IMG/VR virus record: IMGVR_UViG_3300017917_004240
Span: 1-32,709 of that record
Length of the DNA: 32,709 nt
Source of the DNA: a virus
Strand: one strand, 5' to 3'
A program made the position numbers and the translations under genes. This document shows positions 8,567 through 17,046 of the stretch, one piece after another. Under the pieces are notes generated by a model that worked only from the letters and a program-made list of their open reading frames with translations, searched no databases and was not told the origin of the DNA. Each line of letters opens with the position of its first letter. Positions within the stretch are counted from its first letter, which is position 1.

Positions 8567-9108
8567 GGGTATTAGTAATAATACCGGCAAAATTGGATTC
8601 GATGAGACTTCAAAACAAAAATATTCAACAAATTAATGGAAGACCGATGATTGAATATTCAATTGAATATGCAAAAATAAGTAAGTATAATCCTACAATT
8701 GTAGTTTCGTCAGAAAATCCAGATGTATGGGATATTGCGTTAAAAAATAATGTATCATGGACAGCTCGTCCAGATCACCTTTTAAAGGATGCTGAAGTTA
8801 CCGATGTATACATTGATTTTTGCAGTAAAATTGAAGATGGAAAGTATGATTTAGTTGTAGCATTACAGCCAGATAATCCAAATCGTTCACATACACTAGA
8901 CGAATGTATTGATTATATGATTTCAAATAATTATGATGATTTAATTACTGTTAATCCTTCATATAAACGAAGCGGATCAGTTAGAATTTTTAAATTTAAA
9001 TATTTAAAAAATTCAATGGTTAGTAAAAGAATTGGTTGTATACAAGATGCTGCAATTGATATTCATTATTTAGATGATTTAAAACAAGTAGAACAAAAAA
9101 TAGGTTAA
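8545..9108 (+). CDS. CMP-sugar synthetase-like cytidylyltransferase (NeuA/SpsF type)
   Basis: A 187-aa nucleotidyltransferase of the acylneuraminate cytidylyltransferase fold. The N-terminal signature is VIIPAKLDSMRLQNKNI, matching the IPAR-x-S-x-R-L-x-x-KN pattern that binds CTP. GRPMIEYSIEYAK follows as in NeuA, and VALQPDNPNR stands where the family has LQPTSP. The protein is shorter than bacterial NeuA (about 220-230 aa). With the NeuB-type gene two places downstream, it probably activates a nonulosonic-acid-like sugar as a CMP derivative. Confidence 0.8.
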   Translation: MGSKQTLRVLVIIPAKLDSMRLQNKNIQQINGRPMIEYSIEYAKISKYNPTIVVSSENPDVWDIALKNNVSWTARPDHLLKDAEVTDVYIDFCSKIEDGKYDLVVALQPDNPNRSHTLDECIDYMISNNYDDLITVNPSYKRSGSVRIFKFKYLKNSMVSKRIGCIQDAAIDIHYLDDLKQVEQKIG

Positions 9109-9109
9109 T

Positions 9110-9697
9110 ATGGCAAAATTTGGAAAAGAACGATTTCCGTCTGATTATCAAAATGCAGTAGGAATGAATGCAAGTTCAATATTACACGAAAATTCAAAAG
9201 AATTAGTTAAATTGCTTAAACGGTATAATATTTTAAATTCTGATTCAAAAATCTTTGAGTTAGGAGCCGGTCCCGCTAGAAATTTGCATTATATCAATGA
9301 AGAATTTAACACTAATAACATTTATTGTAGCGATCTGTTTGCAGAAGCTTCTAAGAATAATATGTCTGAGTCAATAAAGAATATTATTACATTTTATGAA
9401 GGAGATTCGCAAGATATTATTGATAATAATATTATTAAAGATTTAGATTTGTTTTTAGTTTCAGATCATTTTATGCATTTACAATATGAAAAAGCTGATT
9501 ATGTTATCAAAATGATTTTAAAAAATTGGAATCCTAAATATATAATGTTGCGTGAACTAAAAAAAGAATTTGAAACGCCAGAACACCCTAGATTATTTCA
9601 TAATTATGATCAGTTTTTACAAAAATATGATTTAATTTTAGAAACAACTAGTAAACAAACTGATGCTTATTTTATTTGGTTATTAAAAAGAAAATAA
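9110..9697 (+). CDS. Class I SAM-dependent methyltransferase-like protein
   Basis: A 195-aa protein with the class I methyltransferase motif I (IFELGAGPARN, Glu50 onward), a following acidic strand (IYCSDLF) and an LDLFLVSDHFMHL segment at the position of the catalytic motif. The rest fits a seven-strand methyltransferase fold. It lies 1 base from each neighbour, between the CMP-sugar synthetase-like and NeuB-like genes. A sugar O- or N-methyltransferase is the natural guess. The motif is clear but the substrate is not known. Confidence 0.68.
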   Translation: MAKFGKERFPSDYQNAVGMNASSILHENSKELVKLLKRYNILNSDSKIFELGAGPARNLHYINEEFNTNNIYCSDLFAEASKNNMSESIKNIITFYEGDSQDIIDNNIIKDLDLFLVSDHFMHLQYEKADYVIKMILKNWNPKYIMLRELKKEFETPEHPRLFHNYDQFLQKYDLILETTSKQTDAYFIWLLKRK

Positions 9698-9698
9698 T

Positions 9699-10496
9699 AT
9701 GAGAATAATAGCAGAAATTGGTTGGAATCATTGCGGTGATATGAATCTAGCAAAAGAAATGATTAAAGCAGCTGCAGATAGCGGAGCTGATTATGCTAAA
9801 TTTCAAACTTGGTCTGTTTCTAGATTAAAAACAGGCGATTGGGATGTCGACGGCCGCAGGGAGATTTACGAGCAAGCTGAATTAACAAAAGAACGTCATG
9901 AAGAATTAATTTCATATTGTAAAGAAATGAATATTTCTTTTTTGTCATCAGTTTTTAGTATCGAAGATGCTAAACTATTAGTAGAACTAAAATGCAATTC
10001 AGTTAAAATACCTAGTTTTGAATCTAGAAATACTGAATTAATTAAATATTGCAATGATCATTTTGAAACAGTATTTATGTCAACAGGTACGTCGACATTA
10101 GAAGAAATTAAATACAGTATAAGTTTTTTTAATAAAGCAACATTATATTTAATGCATTGCGTTTCAGTATATCCAGGAAAATATGAAATTGCAAATCTTC
10201 CAAAAATGATTGCGTTAAAGCAAGTACATGATTTAGTTGGGTATAGTGATCATATTGAAGGAATTGAATCTGCTAAAATTGCATTAGGATTAGGTGCAGT
10301 TGTTATTGAAAAACATTTTACAATCGATAATAATCTGCCAGGCAGAGATAATAAGTTTGCAATACTTCCAAATGAATTATTTGGATTACGTAAATATATT
10401 AATTATATTCATGATATGATGATAGATCATGGAACTGATTACAATGAATTAGAACTTGATTCTAGAACAAATTATGCAGGTAGATTTAATGGATAA
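9699..10496 (+). CDS. NeuB-family nonulosonate synthase, TIM-barrel only
   Basis: A 265-aa protein with all main features of the N-acetylneuraminate synthase barrel: RIIAEIGWNHCGDMNLAKE at the start, GADYAKFQTW, FMSTGTSTLEEI, YLMHCVSVYP, GYSDHIEGIESA and VVIEKHFTIDNNLPGRDNKF. Enzymes of this family condense phosphoenolpyruvate with an N-acyl hexosamine or related sugar to form a nine-carbon acid. The usual C-terminal SAF (antifreeze-like) domain, which helps close the site in bacterial NeuB (about 340-350 aa), is absent: the stop follows the barrel, overlapped by 8 bases with the next ATG. It may form a minimal synthase or use a different substrate. Confidence 0.9.
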   Translation: MRIIAEIGWNHCGDMNLAKEMIKAAADSGADYAKFQTWSVSRLKTGDWDVDGRREIYEQAELTKERHEELISYCKEMNISFLSSVFSIEDAKLLVELKCNSVKIPSFESRNTELIKYCNDHFETVFMSTGTSTLEEIKYSISFFNKATLYLMHCVSVYPGKYEIANLPKMIALKQVHDLVGYSDHIEGIESAKIALGLGAVVIEKHFTIDNNLPGRDNKFAILPNELFGLRKYINYIHDMMIDHGTDYNELELDSRTNYAGRFNG

Positions 10497-11130
10497 AATT
10501 TCAGTTATAATTAGAAATCGCAATGAATCTGAATATATAGGTTTTGCAATTCAATCAGTTATTGATCATTTTAAAGATCCGGAAATTATTATTATGGATA
10601 ATAATTCTAATGATGATTCTATAGAAATTGTAAATTTATTTTCGATTAAAACGAATATACAAATATTCAATATTGATAATTATAGTCCCGGCAGATCTAT
10701 TAATGAAGCAGTAAAACGATGTAGTAATGATATTATTTTAATTTTATCTGCACATTCTCAGATTTATAAAATGGATTATGAATATGTTCAGTCTTGTTTA
10801 AAAAATCATGTAGCAGTATTCGGAAAACAAACTCCTATATATAGAGGTAAAAAAATAACACCTAGATATATTTGGAGTCATTTTGGATCTAAAGAAGTTA
10901 CTAATTTATTTTCAACTATTGAAGATAGATACTTTTTACACAATGCATTTTGTTTTTATACTAAAGAACATTTATTAAAGTATCCATTTAATGAAAAATT
11001 AATAGGTAAAGAAGATAGATATTGGGCTATTGATCAAGTTGAACTCGGATATTCATTTTTTTATACACCGAAAATAGAAATTAATCATTATTGGACTAGT
11101 AATGGTGCAACTTGGAAAGGCTTAGCATGA
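10489..11130 (+). CDS. GT2-type glycosyltransferase
   Basis: A 213-aa GT-A protein. ISVIIRNRNESEYIGFAIQS is the family 2 opening, EIIIMDNNSNDDS is the second strand with the acidic residues that bind the nucleotide, and SPGRSINEAVKRC is the usual loop before the donor site. ILILSAHSQI stands where relatives have a DxD motif, so the metal site is not classical. I chose the ATG at 10489, which overlaps the NeuB stop by 8 bases, over the in-frame ATGs at 10456 and 10474, which lie deeper in the neb-type gene. It ends in an ATGA overlap. Confidence 0.83.
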   Translation: MDKISVIIRNRNESEYIGFAIQSVIDHFKDPEIIIMDNNSNDDSIEIVNLFSIKTNIQIFNIDNYSPGRSINEAVKRCSNDIILILSAHSQIYKMDYEYVQSCLKNHVAVFGKQTPIYRGKKITPRYIWSHFGSKEVTNLFSTIEDRYFLHNAFCFYTKEHLLKYPFNEKLIGKEDRYWAIDQVELGYSFFYTPKIEINHYWTSNGATWKGLA

Positions 11131-11840
11131 AATTAGCAGTTTATACAGCATTATTTACAGATCATCCAGATTATTTATATGGAGATCTTATACCATATGT
11201 ACACGACAAAGATGGAATAGATTATATTGCGTTTACTAATAGTGATTATTTAGAATCTGATTTTTGGGATGTACGTAAAATGGATATATGGAGATCTGGG
11301 CGTTGGACTGCTAGAAAATGTAAAACATCTCCAGAAGAATTATTACCTGAATATGATGCATGGTTATGGATGGATAATGAAATTTATTTTACATATGATC
11401 CGCATGATTTATTTTCATTACATTTAAATGATTTTGATTTAGCAGTTCATCTTCATTGTGATCGAACGTGCTTATATCAAGAAGTAAATGAAACTATCAA
11501 TAGAAACCCGTTGCGAGATCCTAAGGAGATGATTATTAATCAAGGTTTAGATTATCAACAACGAGGATATCCAGAAAACAATGGATTATATGAAAATGGT
11601 ATATTATATCGAAGAAATAACGAATTAATTCGAAATTTTAATAAAACATGGTTTGATGAGACGTCAAAATGGAATACGGAAGATCAAATTTCAATGATGT
11701 ATTCATTATGGAAACATCCAGATGTTAAAGTTAATGGATTAAAACAAACATTTGTTTCACACAATTATAGAAATACATATTTGCCATTAACAGATCAATT
11801 TAAATGTTTACCTAGATCCAATCGATATGTCAAAAAGTAA
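11127..11840 (+). CDS. DUF616 (TOD1/MUCI70-like) glycosyltransferase-like protein
   Basis: A 237-aa protein that follows the DUF616 pattern closely: a YTALFTDHPDYL opening, IDYIAFTNSD, RWTARKCK, YDAWLWMDNEIYF (the DxD-like site), then LHCDRTCLYQEVNE, GLYENGILYRRNN and WNTEDQISMMYSLW. The family is best known from plant wall and pectin enzymes and from bacterial surface-glycan loci. The ATG at 11127 makes an ATGA overlap with the previous stop and is preferred to the TTG at 11112. It overlaps the next gene by 14 bases. I am fairly sure of the family and unsure of the sugar. Confidence 0.8.
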   Translation: MKLAVYTALFTDHPDYLYGDLIPYVHDKDGIDYIAFTNSDYLESDFWDVRKMDIWRSGRWTARKCKTSPEELLPEYDAWLWMDNEIYFTYDPHDLFSLHLNDFDLAVHLHCDRTCLYQEVNETINRNPLRDPKEMIINQGLDYQQRGYPENNGLYENGILYRRNNELIRNFNKTWFDETSKWNTEDQISMMYSLWKHPDVKVNGLKQTFVSHNYRNTYLPLTDQFKCLPRSNRYVKK

Positions 11841-12843
11841 AATATTATTATTATTTACAAATCATAGAGTTGCTGAAAAGCTATGGCCTATAATACCATT
11901 ATTATCAATTGAATATGAAATTGATTTATTTTGCGTTGGGTTATTTAGTTTAAATACACCATGGGTTGGTGATATTGATGAGCGTCTCGTTGCAATTAAT
12001 AAATACAATCAATATCTTAGTAATGTAATACAAGGGCCTGGAATTAAATTCCATGGAGATAGTATTCGCGAATCGTTGTTAAATTTTATTAACATAAATT
12101 CATATAAATTTGTAATTTATGATGATAACCGAGAAATGCAAGAATTTAATATTCCGCATTTTTATAATGAATGTAAGTATAGAAATATCAAAGTAATTGG
12201 CAATGTCCACGGAAATGAAGATATCACAAAAGATGCATCAGGCATTAGTTATGATTTTAAAATGGAATTTTATAATGGCGGCATTCCTGCAAATGACACA
12301 TTAGCTAATGTAGTAGTTCAACCCCAACATATATTAGTTATAACTAATTTCCTAGGTAACCGCGGATCTATATTTCCTATTAATTTTGATCAACGATTTG
12401 TACATGAATCTGGAATATTAGAATTATCTAAACAATTTAACTTACCGATAAAAATAAAAATAAAAACAAGACTAGATAAACCAGATTATCTTAATGATAT
12501 TTCATATATAAATAGTTTATTAGAATGTGATGTTATAACTAATTCAGAAAATATCGATGAATTAATAGCAAATTCTGCAGTAGTTATATCAGCTCCATCT
12601 ACATTATCATTTAAATCAATTCAACTAGGAATTCCTACGGTATTAATTAAAGGTTGCGGTCAAATCGGTAAATTCGAGCATTACCCGGGTCTTGTTGATT
12701 TAAACAAACAACAAATATTTGATTCTATTCAATATCAAATCGATCATGGTAAATTTAATGAATACATACAAACAACAATATCTGGAGGTGATGTATTTCA
12801 GTCATCTCAAAATTATGTTAACTATATAAAAACAATATTATGA
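11827..12843 (+). CDS. GT-B-type surface polysaccharide transferase-like protein
   Basis: A 338-aa protein with an N-terminal Rossmann start (KILLLFTNHRVAEKLWPII), a central VIGNVHGNED loop and a C-terminal segment ANSAVVISAPSTLSFKSIQLGIPTVLI. The last resembles the donor-binding region of capsule and CDP-glycerol-type GT-B transferases, where a serine-rich loop precedes an exposed helix. It has no membrane segment. Glycosyltransferase is the best reading from fold and context; UDP-GlcNAc 2-epimerase-like folds share the same pattern and are the main alternative. Confidence 0.62.
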   Translation: MSKSKILLLFTNHRVAEKLWPIIPLLSIEYEIDLFCVGLFSLNTPWVGDIDERLVAINKYNQYLSNVIQGPGIKFHGDSIRESLLNFININSYKFVIYDDNREMQEFNIPHFYNECKYRNIKVIGNVHGNEDITKDASGISYDFKMEFYNGGIPANDTLANVVVQPQHILVITNFLGNRGSIFPINFDQRFVHESGILELSKQFNLPIKIKIKTRLDKPDYLNDISYINSLLECDVITNSENIDELIANSAVVISAPSTLSFKSIQLGIPTVLIKGCGQIGKFEHYPGLVDLNKQQIFDSIQYQIDHGKFNEYIQTTISGGDVFQSSQNYVNYIKTIL

Positions 12844-13535
12844 AAATAATCTATAGAATATCAGATACAGGTTACAATAAAATAAAACCAGATTACATTA
12901 ATAATGAAGCATGTTTAAGCAATTTTTGCAACATATTTTTTGAACATATATGGGATATTCACGTTATAGCTGACAATTGTAGTGAAGATACTATTAAGAT
13001 GATTAAAAAGTACATTGACCCTATTAACATAGAAAAAGTATCTGTAGGCCATGGAGCCGGAACGTTTAATTTAGCATTAGATAAAGCAATTAAATGGGCT
13101 GATGATGAAATAGTTTATTTTGTAGAAAATGATTATTTACATAAACCATATGCTGATAAAATCATACAAGAAGGCTTTGATTTAGGAGCATCATTTGTAT
13201 CATTATATGATCATCCAGATAAATATTTAGATCCAAGTCGTGGTGGTAATCCATATTGTGAAGGCGGTGCTGAAGATACGAGAGTCTATTTATCTAAATC
13301 ATCTCATTGGAAAATTACTAATTCAACTACAATGACATTTGCTAGCAAAGTTTCAACACTTAAACGTGTTGAATCTATTCTAAGAAAACATACAATAGGT
13401 TCATATCCAAATGATTTTAAAATGTTTTTAGAACTTCGAGAACAAAATGAATTATTAATAACATCTATTCCTGGATATTCAACTCATGGTGAAACCGCGT
13501 GGCTAGCGCCATTAACAGATTGGAGTAAAATATGA
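12840..13535 (+). CDS. GT-A-type glycosyltransferase-like protein
   Basis: A 231-aa protein that starts MKIIYRISDTGYNKIK and has HVIADNCSEDTIKMIKK (nucleotide-binding strand), GHGAGTFNLALDKAI and IVYFVENDYLH, where END replaces DxD. The C-terminus has HGETAWLAPLTDW. This order agrees with a small GT2-like enzyme, although the entry strand is not the textbook sequence. ATGA overlaps on both sides. Confidence 0.68.
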   Translation: MKIIYRISDTGYNKIKPDYINNEACLSNFCNIFFEHIWDIHVIADNCSEDTIKMIKKYIDPINIEKVSVGHGAGTFNLALDKAIKWADDEIVYFVENDYLHKPYADKIIQEGFDLGASFVSLYDHPDKYLDPSRGGNPYCEGGAEDTRVYLSKSSHWKITNSTTMTFASKVSTLKRVESILRKHTIGSYPNDFKMFLELREQNELLITSIPGYSTHGETAWLAPLTDWSKI

Positions 13536-14287
13536 TATCGGTAATAATACCAACTTATAAAAGTCCTGCAATGTTAGATTTATGTTTACGTTCTGCAATT
13601 ACAGGACAGCAAAATAAAAATCAAATAATAGTTGTTGTCGATGGCTTCTATGACTTAAATAAAGATGTCTTAGAAACATGGAAAGATTCAATTGATATCT
13701 TGAACTTAGAATCTAATTTAGGTCTTTGTCGCGCCACGAATTTAGGAGTATACAATGCTAAACATGATAAGATACTAATAGTTAATGATGATAACGTATT
13801 TCCTAGATTTTGGGATACTACGTTATTAGATGATTGGAAAGATGGTACCGTTGTAACGCCCAATCAAGTCGAACCATATCCATCGATGTTTAAACAGTTT
13901 CATATTGAAGATTTAGGAACTACTACGGAATCATTTGATTTAGAAAAATTTTGGTTGTTTGACTATCATTATGCATCAGGAGATAAAAAAGAAGAAAGCG
14001 GATCAACGTTGCCTATATTTATGAACAAACTAGATTTTATACGAATCGGAGGGTGGGATGAAAATTTTGAAATGGGAATGGTAGCAGATTGGGACTTCTT
14101 TTTAAAATGTCAGTTAAGCGGATTACGAATGATTCGAACATGGAATTGCCATTTTTATCATTTTACATCTGTTTCTACTAATGGCGAAAGTCGACAACGA
14201 GCAGAACAAAACGGACATGAATATGCACGATATAAATGGGGAACTTACATAAAACATGATCCTACAACAAATTTAAAACATTTATAA
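13532..14287 (+). CDS. GT2-family glycosyltransferase
   Basis: A 251-aa family 2 enzyme with clear motifs: ISVIIPTYKSPAMLDLCLRS at the start, IIVVVDGFYD, NLGLCRATNLGV, the metal-binding segment VNDDN (Asp86-Asp87) and the acceptor-side GGWDENFEMGMVADWDFF, where the ED/DxD-like WD is typical. It is the last gene of the operon: a 32-base gap with a promoter-like element follows and the next genes are for lysis. No terminator hairpin is visible after the stop. Confidence 0.9.
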   Translation: MISVIIPTYKSPAMLDLCLRSAITGQQNKNQIIVVVDGFYDLNKDVLETWKDSIDILNLESNLGLCRATNLGVYNAKHDKILIVNDDNVFPRFWDTTLLDDWKDGTVVTPNQVEPYPSMFKQFHIEDLGTTTESFDLEKFWLFDYHYASGDKKEESGSTLPIFMNKLDFIRIGGWDENFEMGMVADWDFFLKCQLSGLRMIRTWNCHFYHFTSVSTNGESRQRAEQNGHEYARYKWGTYIKHDPTTNLKHL

Positions 14288-14309
14288 CCAATTAATCTAA
14301 ACCAACAAC

Positions 14310-14317
14310 ATATTTAT
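14310..14317 (+). promoter_or_regulatory. Candidate late promoter element ATATTTAT before the lysis genes
   Basis: The octamer lies in the 32-base gap after the glycan operon, only 2 bases before the ATG at 14320. If transcription starts several bases downstream of it, translation would have to start at the later in-frame ATG at 14335 or 14359. Confidence 0.4.
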
Positions 14318-14319
14318 CT

Positions 14320-14634
14320 ATGAAACGAAAACGAATGTTATTAAGAATAAGGATTGCAATGCGTCAAACCAAAAGTTTCCTGCAACGTTTACTGTCAGAT
14401 TCCAGATCTGGCGATGTATCATCTAAGCGCGTTATCGGCGTATTTGGATTTTTGGCGTTAACAGCTATGATGTTTATTAATGCATTATATCCAAAGTCAA
14501 TTGCTCCGTCACATGAATTAATCTCTGCTATTGAATATATTGTTATTGCTGCATTGTTTAGTGCTTCTGTTGATAAATTTTCGTATAAGAATGATATCAA
14601 GGAAATCGCTCAAGAAAAAACACCGAAACAATAA
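14320..14634 (+). CDS. Small membrane protein, possible holin or lysis accessory
   Basis: A protein of up to 104 aa with a strongly basic N-terminus (MKRKRMLLRIRIAMRQ), two predicted membrane segments (IGVFGFLALTAMMFI and EYIVIAALFSA) and a charged C-terminus. Size, topology and position directly before a holin and an endolysin suggest a lysis or holin-related role. I do not recognise a named family. In-frame ATGs at 14335 and 14359 are alternative starts and would fit the position of the upstream promoter-like element better. Confidence 0.65.
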   Translation: MKRKRMLLRIRIAMRQTKSFLQRLLSDSRSGDVSSKRVIGVFGFLALTAMMFINALYPKSIAPSHELISAIEYIVIAALFSASVDKFSYKNDIKEIAQEKTPKQ

Positions 14635-14639
14635 GGACT

Positions 14640-15071
14640 ATGATAAGAATGAAAACTATACCATTATTAGCTCTAACATTTACAACCACAGTAACATTTA
14701 TTTGTTCATATTTTTATAATTTAACGTTAGATAATTTTGAACAATACTTAGCACTTACTGCAGTTGTGATGATCGATGGATTTTTTGGCGTTTTAGCTGG
14801 AATAAAACGAGAAGGTTTTAAAACGTTTAAAGCAATCAAAGTATTACGAACTGCAATAGTTTGGACATTGTTTTTAACGGTACTTCTTTTAGTAGAAAAA
14901 GGTTTTGCAGGAACAGCATGGTTAAGTGAAACAATCATCATTCCATTTATCATATTTCAATTGATAAGTGCACTTAAAAATGCTTCAATGATAGGTTGGA
15001 TTCCTTCTAGCTTATTGAATCAAATATTAGATAAAATAGATTTACATAAAGGTCATAGAGACGAAAAATAA
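14640..15071 (+). CDS. Phage holin, holin_4 (Cph1/Phage_holin_4_1) type
   Basis: A 143-aa membrane protein: an N-terminal hydrophobic segment, then AVVMIDGFFGVLAGIKREG, a second pair of segments (AIVWTLFLTVLLLVE, IIIPFIIFQLISALKN) and a short charged tail. The MIDGFFGVLAGIKREGFKT and ISALKNASMIGW segments match the class II holin family common in Firmicutes and Bacteroidota phages (conserved D-x-x-x-G and late NA/E-x-x-x). It would form the pore that releases or activates the endolysin, whose gene follows after 9 bases. AAGGA lies just before the ATG at 14640; the ATG at 14649 is an alternative start. Confidence 0.82.
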   Translation: MIRMKTIPLLALTFTTTVTFICSYFYNLTLDNFEQYLALTAVVMIDGFFGVLAGIKREGFKTFKAIKVLRTAIVWTLFLTVLLLVEKGFAGTAWLSETIIIPFIIFQLISALKNASMIGWIPSSLLNQILDKIDLHKGHRDEK

Positions 15072-15080
15072 AGGAAAGTT

Positions 15081-15956
15081 ATGGTATTGAAAAAAGGTAG
15101 TAAAGGCGAATCAGTAAAAACATTACAAGAATTTTTAAAATTAACAGCAGATGGCGATTTCGGTCCTAAAACAGAAGCAGCTGTTAGAGAATGGCAAAAA
15201 ACGCACGGTTTAATGGTTGATGGTGTTGTAGGTCCAAAAACATGGGCTGCAATGGGTATTTTAAATACTGATAATGCAGAGAATTTAGAAGTAGCAAATG
15301 CTTTGCAAATTAAAAAGTATTGGATGCCGGAAGGAACATATTTTAAAGGCCCTGTTCCGAAAGATTGGATATTCTTACATCACACAGCAGGAGGAGATAA
15401 TCCTTACCAAGTAGCTGATATGTGGGCTAGAGATAATCGCGGAAATGTTGCAACAGAATATATTTTGGGTGGGCAAAACGTATCAAATAAAAATACAAAA
15501 TTTGATGGTGAATTGATTCAATGTTTTCCTGATGGAGGTTATGGCTGGCATACTGGTACAGGTAATTCCGTAATGCATCGCAATTCAGTTGCAATTGAAG
15601 TATGTTGTATGGGTCAAATTGTTAATGGTAAAACATATGTTAACACTCCAGCCGATTCATCTCAAGTAATCAAATTAGCAAAACCTTTTAGAGGATTTCA
15701 ATTCTGGCATAATTATTCAGATGCACAAATTACAGCATTGAAAAATTGGATTTTGTTTGTAGCAAATAAATATAGCATTGATCCACGCGTGGGACTAGTA
15801 GAATATGTACGAGCTAAAGGTGCTGATGGATTTGATGTATTAGATGTTCGCAAAGCAGAATCAACTCCAGGAATGTATTCACATACTAATGTTATACGCG
15901 GAAAAGTAGATATGTATCCACATCCTGATCTAATTGATATGTTATTATCACTTTGA
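15081..15956 (+). CDS. Endolysin: N-acetylmuramoyl-L-alanine amidase with peptidoglycan-binding domain
   Basis: A 291-aa lysin. Residues 3-58 form a PG_binding_1 domain (GSKGESVKTLQEFL, DGDFGPKTEAAVREWQ, DGVVGPKTW). The rest is an Amidase_2/PGRP domain: FLHHTAGG (His100-His101), YGWHTGTG (His157) and SHTNVIRGKVDMYP (His268 with the following Asp) supply the zinc site. It cleaves the bond between muramic acid and the peptide stem at the end of infection. There is no signal peptide, so release depends on the holin. AAGGA 5 bases upstream fixes the start. PG-binding at the N-terminus is a common arrangement for lysins of Gram-negative hosts. Confidence 0.93.
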   Translation: MVLKKGSKGESVKTLQEFLKLTADGDFGPKTEAAVREWQKTHGLMVDGVVGPKTWAAMGILNTDNAENLEVANALQIKKYWMPEGTYFKGPVPKDWIFLHHTAGGDNPYQVADMWARDNRGNVATEYILGGQNVSNKNTKFDGELIQCFPDGGYGWHTGTGNSVMHRNSVAIEVCCMGQIVNGKTYVNTPADSSQVIKLAKPFRGFQFWHNYSDAQITALKNWILFVANKYSIDPRVGLVEYVRAKGADGFDVLDVRKAESTPGMYSHTNVIRGKVDMYPHPDLIDMLLSL

Positions 15957-15980
15957 TTCGATATTCTTTTTAAAACAATC

Positions 15981-15988
15981 ATATTTAT
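15981..15988 (+). promoter_or_regulatory. Candidate late promoter element ATATTTAT
   Basis: The octamer lies in the 37-base gap after the endolysin gene, 5 bases before the ATG at 15994. The distance to the start codon would make the transcript nearly leaderless. Confidence 0.45.
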
Positions 15989-15993
15989 ATGTG

Positions 15994-17046
15994 ATGATAA
16001 ACGAATACGAAACACAAAGTACACTTAATCCAAAACTTTGGGACGGAACACGTCTCAAGTCAAATTTGGACAAAAAGTTTATTCGTATTGCAAAAGCATT
16101 TTATGATTTCCTAGAAATCGAAGCACCTATACTTGATATTATTCTTATAGGAAGTAATGCAAATTATAATTGGACAGAACATAGTGATATAGATTTACAT
16201 GTTGTTATAGATTATCAAGCAGTAAATAAAAATTTGCATCTTGTTAAAAATTACATGATGGCAAAAAAATCACTTTGGAATGCAAATTATCCGTTAACAT
16301 ATCAAGGAATGGCAATTGAATTATATGCTCAGGATTGGAATGACAAATTGCATTCAACAGTAGGACAATATTCATTGACAAAAGGTAAATGGATAAAACA
16401 ACCATCTGCAGATACAGTTTCTATAGATGATGATATCATTGATGAAAAAGCTCGACCTATAGAATATCAAATTGATAAACTTGAATCAACAGATCCAAAA
16501 CTACGAGTTAAGATAGAAAATATTTTATTGCATCTTCGTAGAATGCGGCAAACAGGATTAGAAGCCGAAGGTGAATACTCTGTGGAAAATTTAGCATATA
16601 AGAAACTACGCAATAGTGGATATTTAACGCGTTTAAAAGAATTGTTACGTAAAAGTACTATGACATCTTTAGCAGTAGAAAATGCAGCACACGCACACAA
16701 ACCTAAGTTATATGTTGAAATGTTAGCTAACCATGTTACAAAGAAACACATAATGACAGAAACGGATTGGCAACATGTAATGCAAGAAACAGATGCTGTG
16801 GAAGATGCAATGGGTCAATGGAAACATCCGGGACGGTGCACAATGATTCCTAGTAACAACATAACAATGCAACGAGTGACATATCCGGTATTAGGAATTG
16901 ATGATACAGGTCATGCCATTGTGATGCACCCGGAACAAGAATACGTATATCCAGGTAAACGAGTGTTTGAAATACCAATGAATGGACAACAACAAACATT
17001 ACTAATGCAAATGCGCAATGCTTTAACAGATTGGAATAGTTTATGA
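15994..17046 (+). CDS. Nucleotidyltransferase-domain protein
   Basis: A 350-aa protein with a pol-beta/MNT-type nucleotidyltransferase domain: LIGSNANYNWTEHSDIDL gives the GS loop (Gly53-Ser54) and the D-x-D pair (Asp65, Asp67); AIELYAQD supplies a third acidic residue. The remainder (helical, about residues 150-350) is unknown, with a final GYKR-like basic part and PVLGIDDTGHAIV. Similar proteins occur in marine T4-like phages. The ATG at 15994 follows the promoter element; an upstream in-frame TTG at 15934 lies inside the endolysin gene and is rejected. The substrate (tRNA, protein or small molecule) is not known. Confidence 0.72.
   Translation: MINEYETQSTLNPKLWDGTRLKSNLDKKFIRIAKAFYDFLEIEAPILDIILIGSNANYNWTEHSDIDLHVVIDYQAVNKNLHLVKNYMMAKKSLWNANYPLTYQGMAIELYAQDWNDKLHSTVGQYSLTKGKWIKQPSADTVSIDDDIIDEKARPIEYQIDKLESTDPKLRVKIENILLHLRRMRQTGLEAEGEYSVENLAYKKLRNSGYLTRLKELLRKSTMTSLAVENAAHAHKPKLYVEMLANHVTKKHIMTETDWQHVMQETDAVEDAMGQWKHPGRCTMIPSNNITMQRVTYPVLGIDDTGHAIVMHPEQEYVYPGKRVFEIPMNGQQQTLLMQMRNALTDWNSL

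Noticed and set aside
15934-15993. Upstream extension of the nucleotidyltransferase frame
   Set aside because: It lies in the end of the endolysin gene and before a promoter-like element; the ATG at 15994 is a better start.
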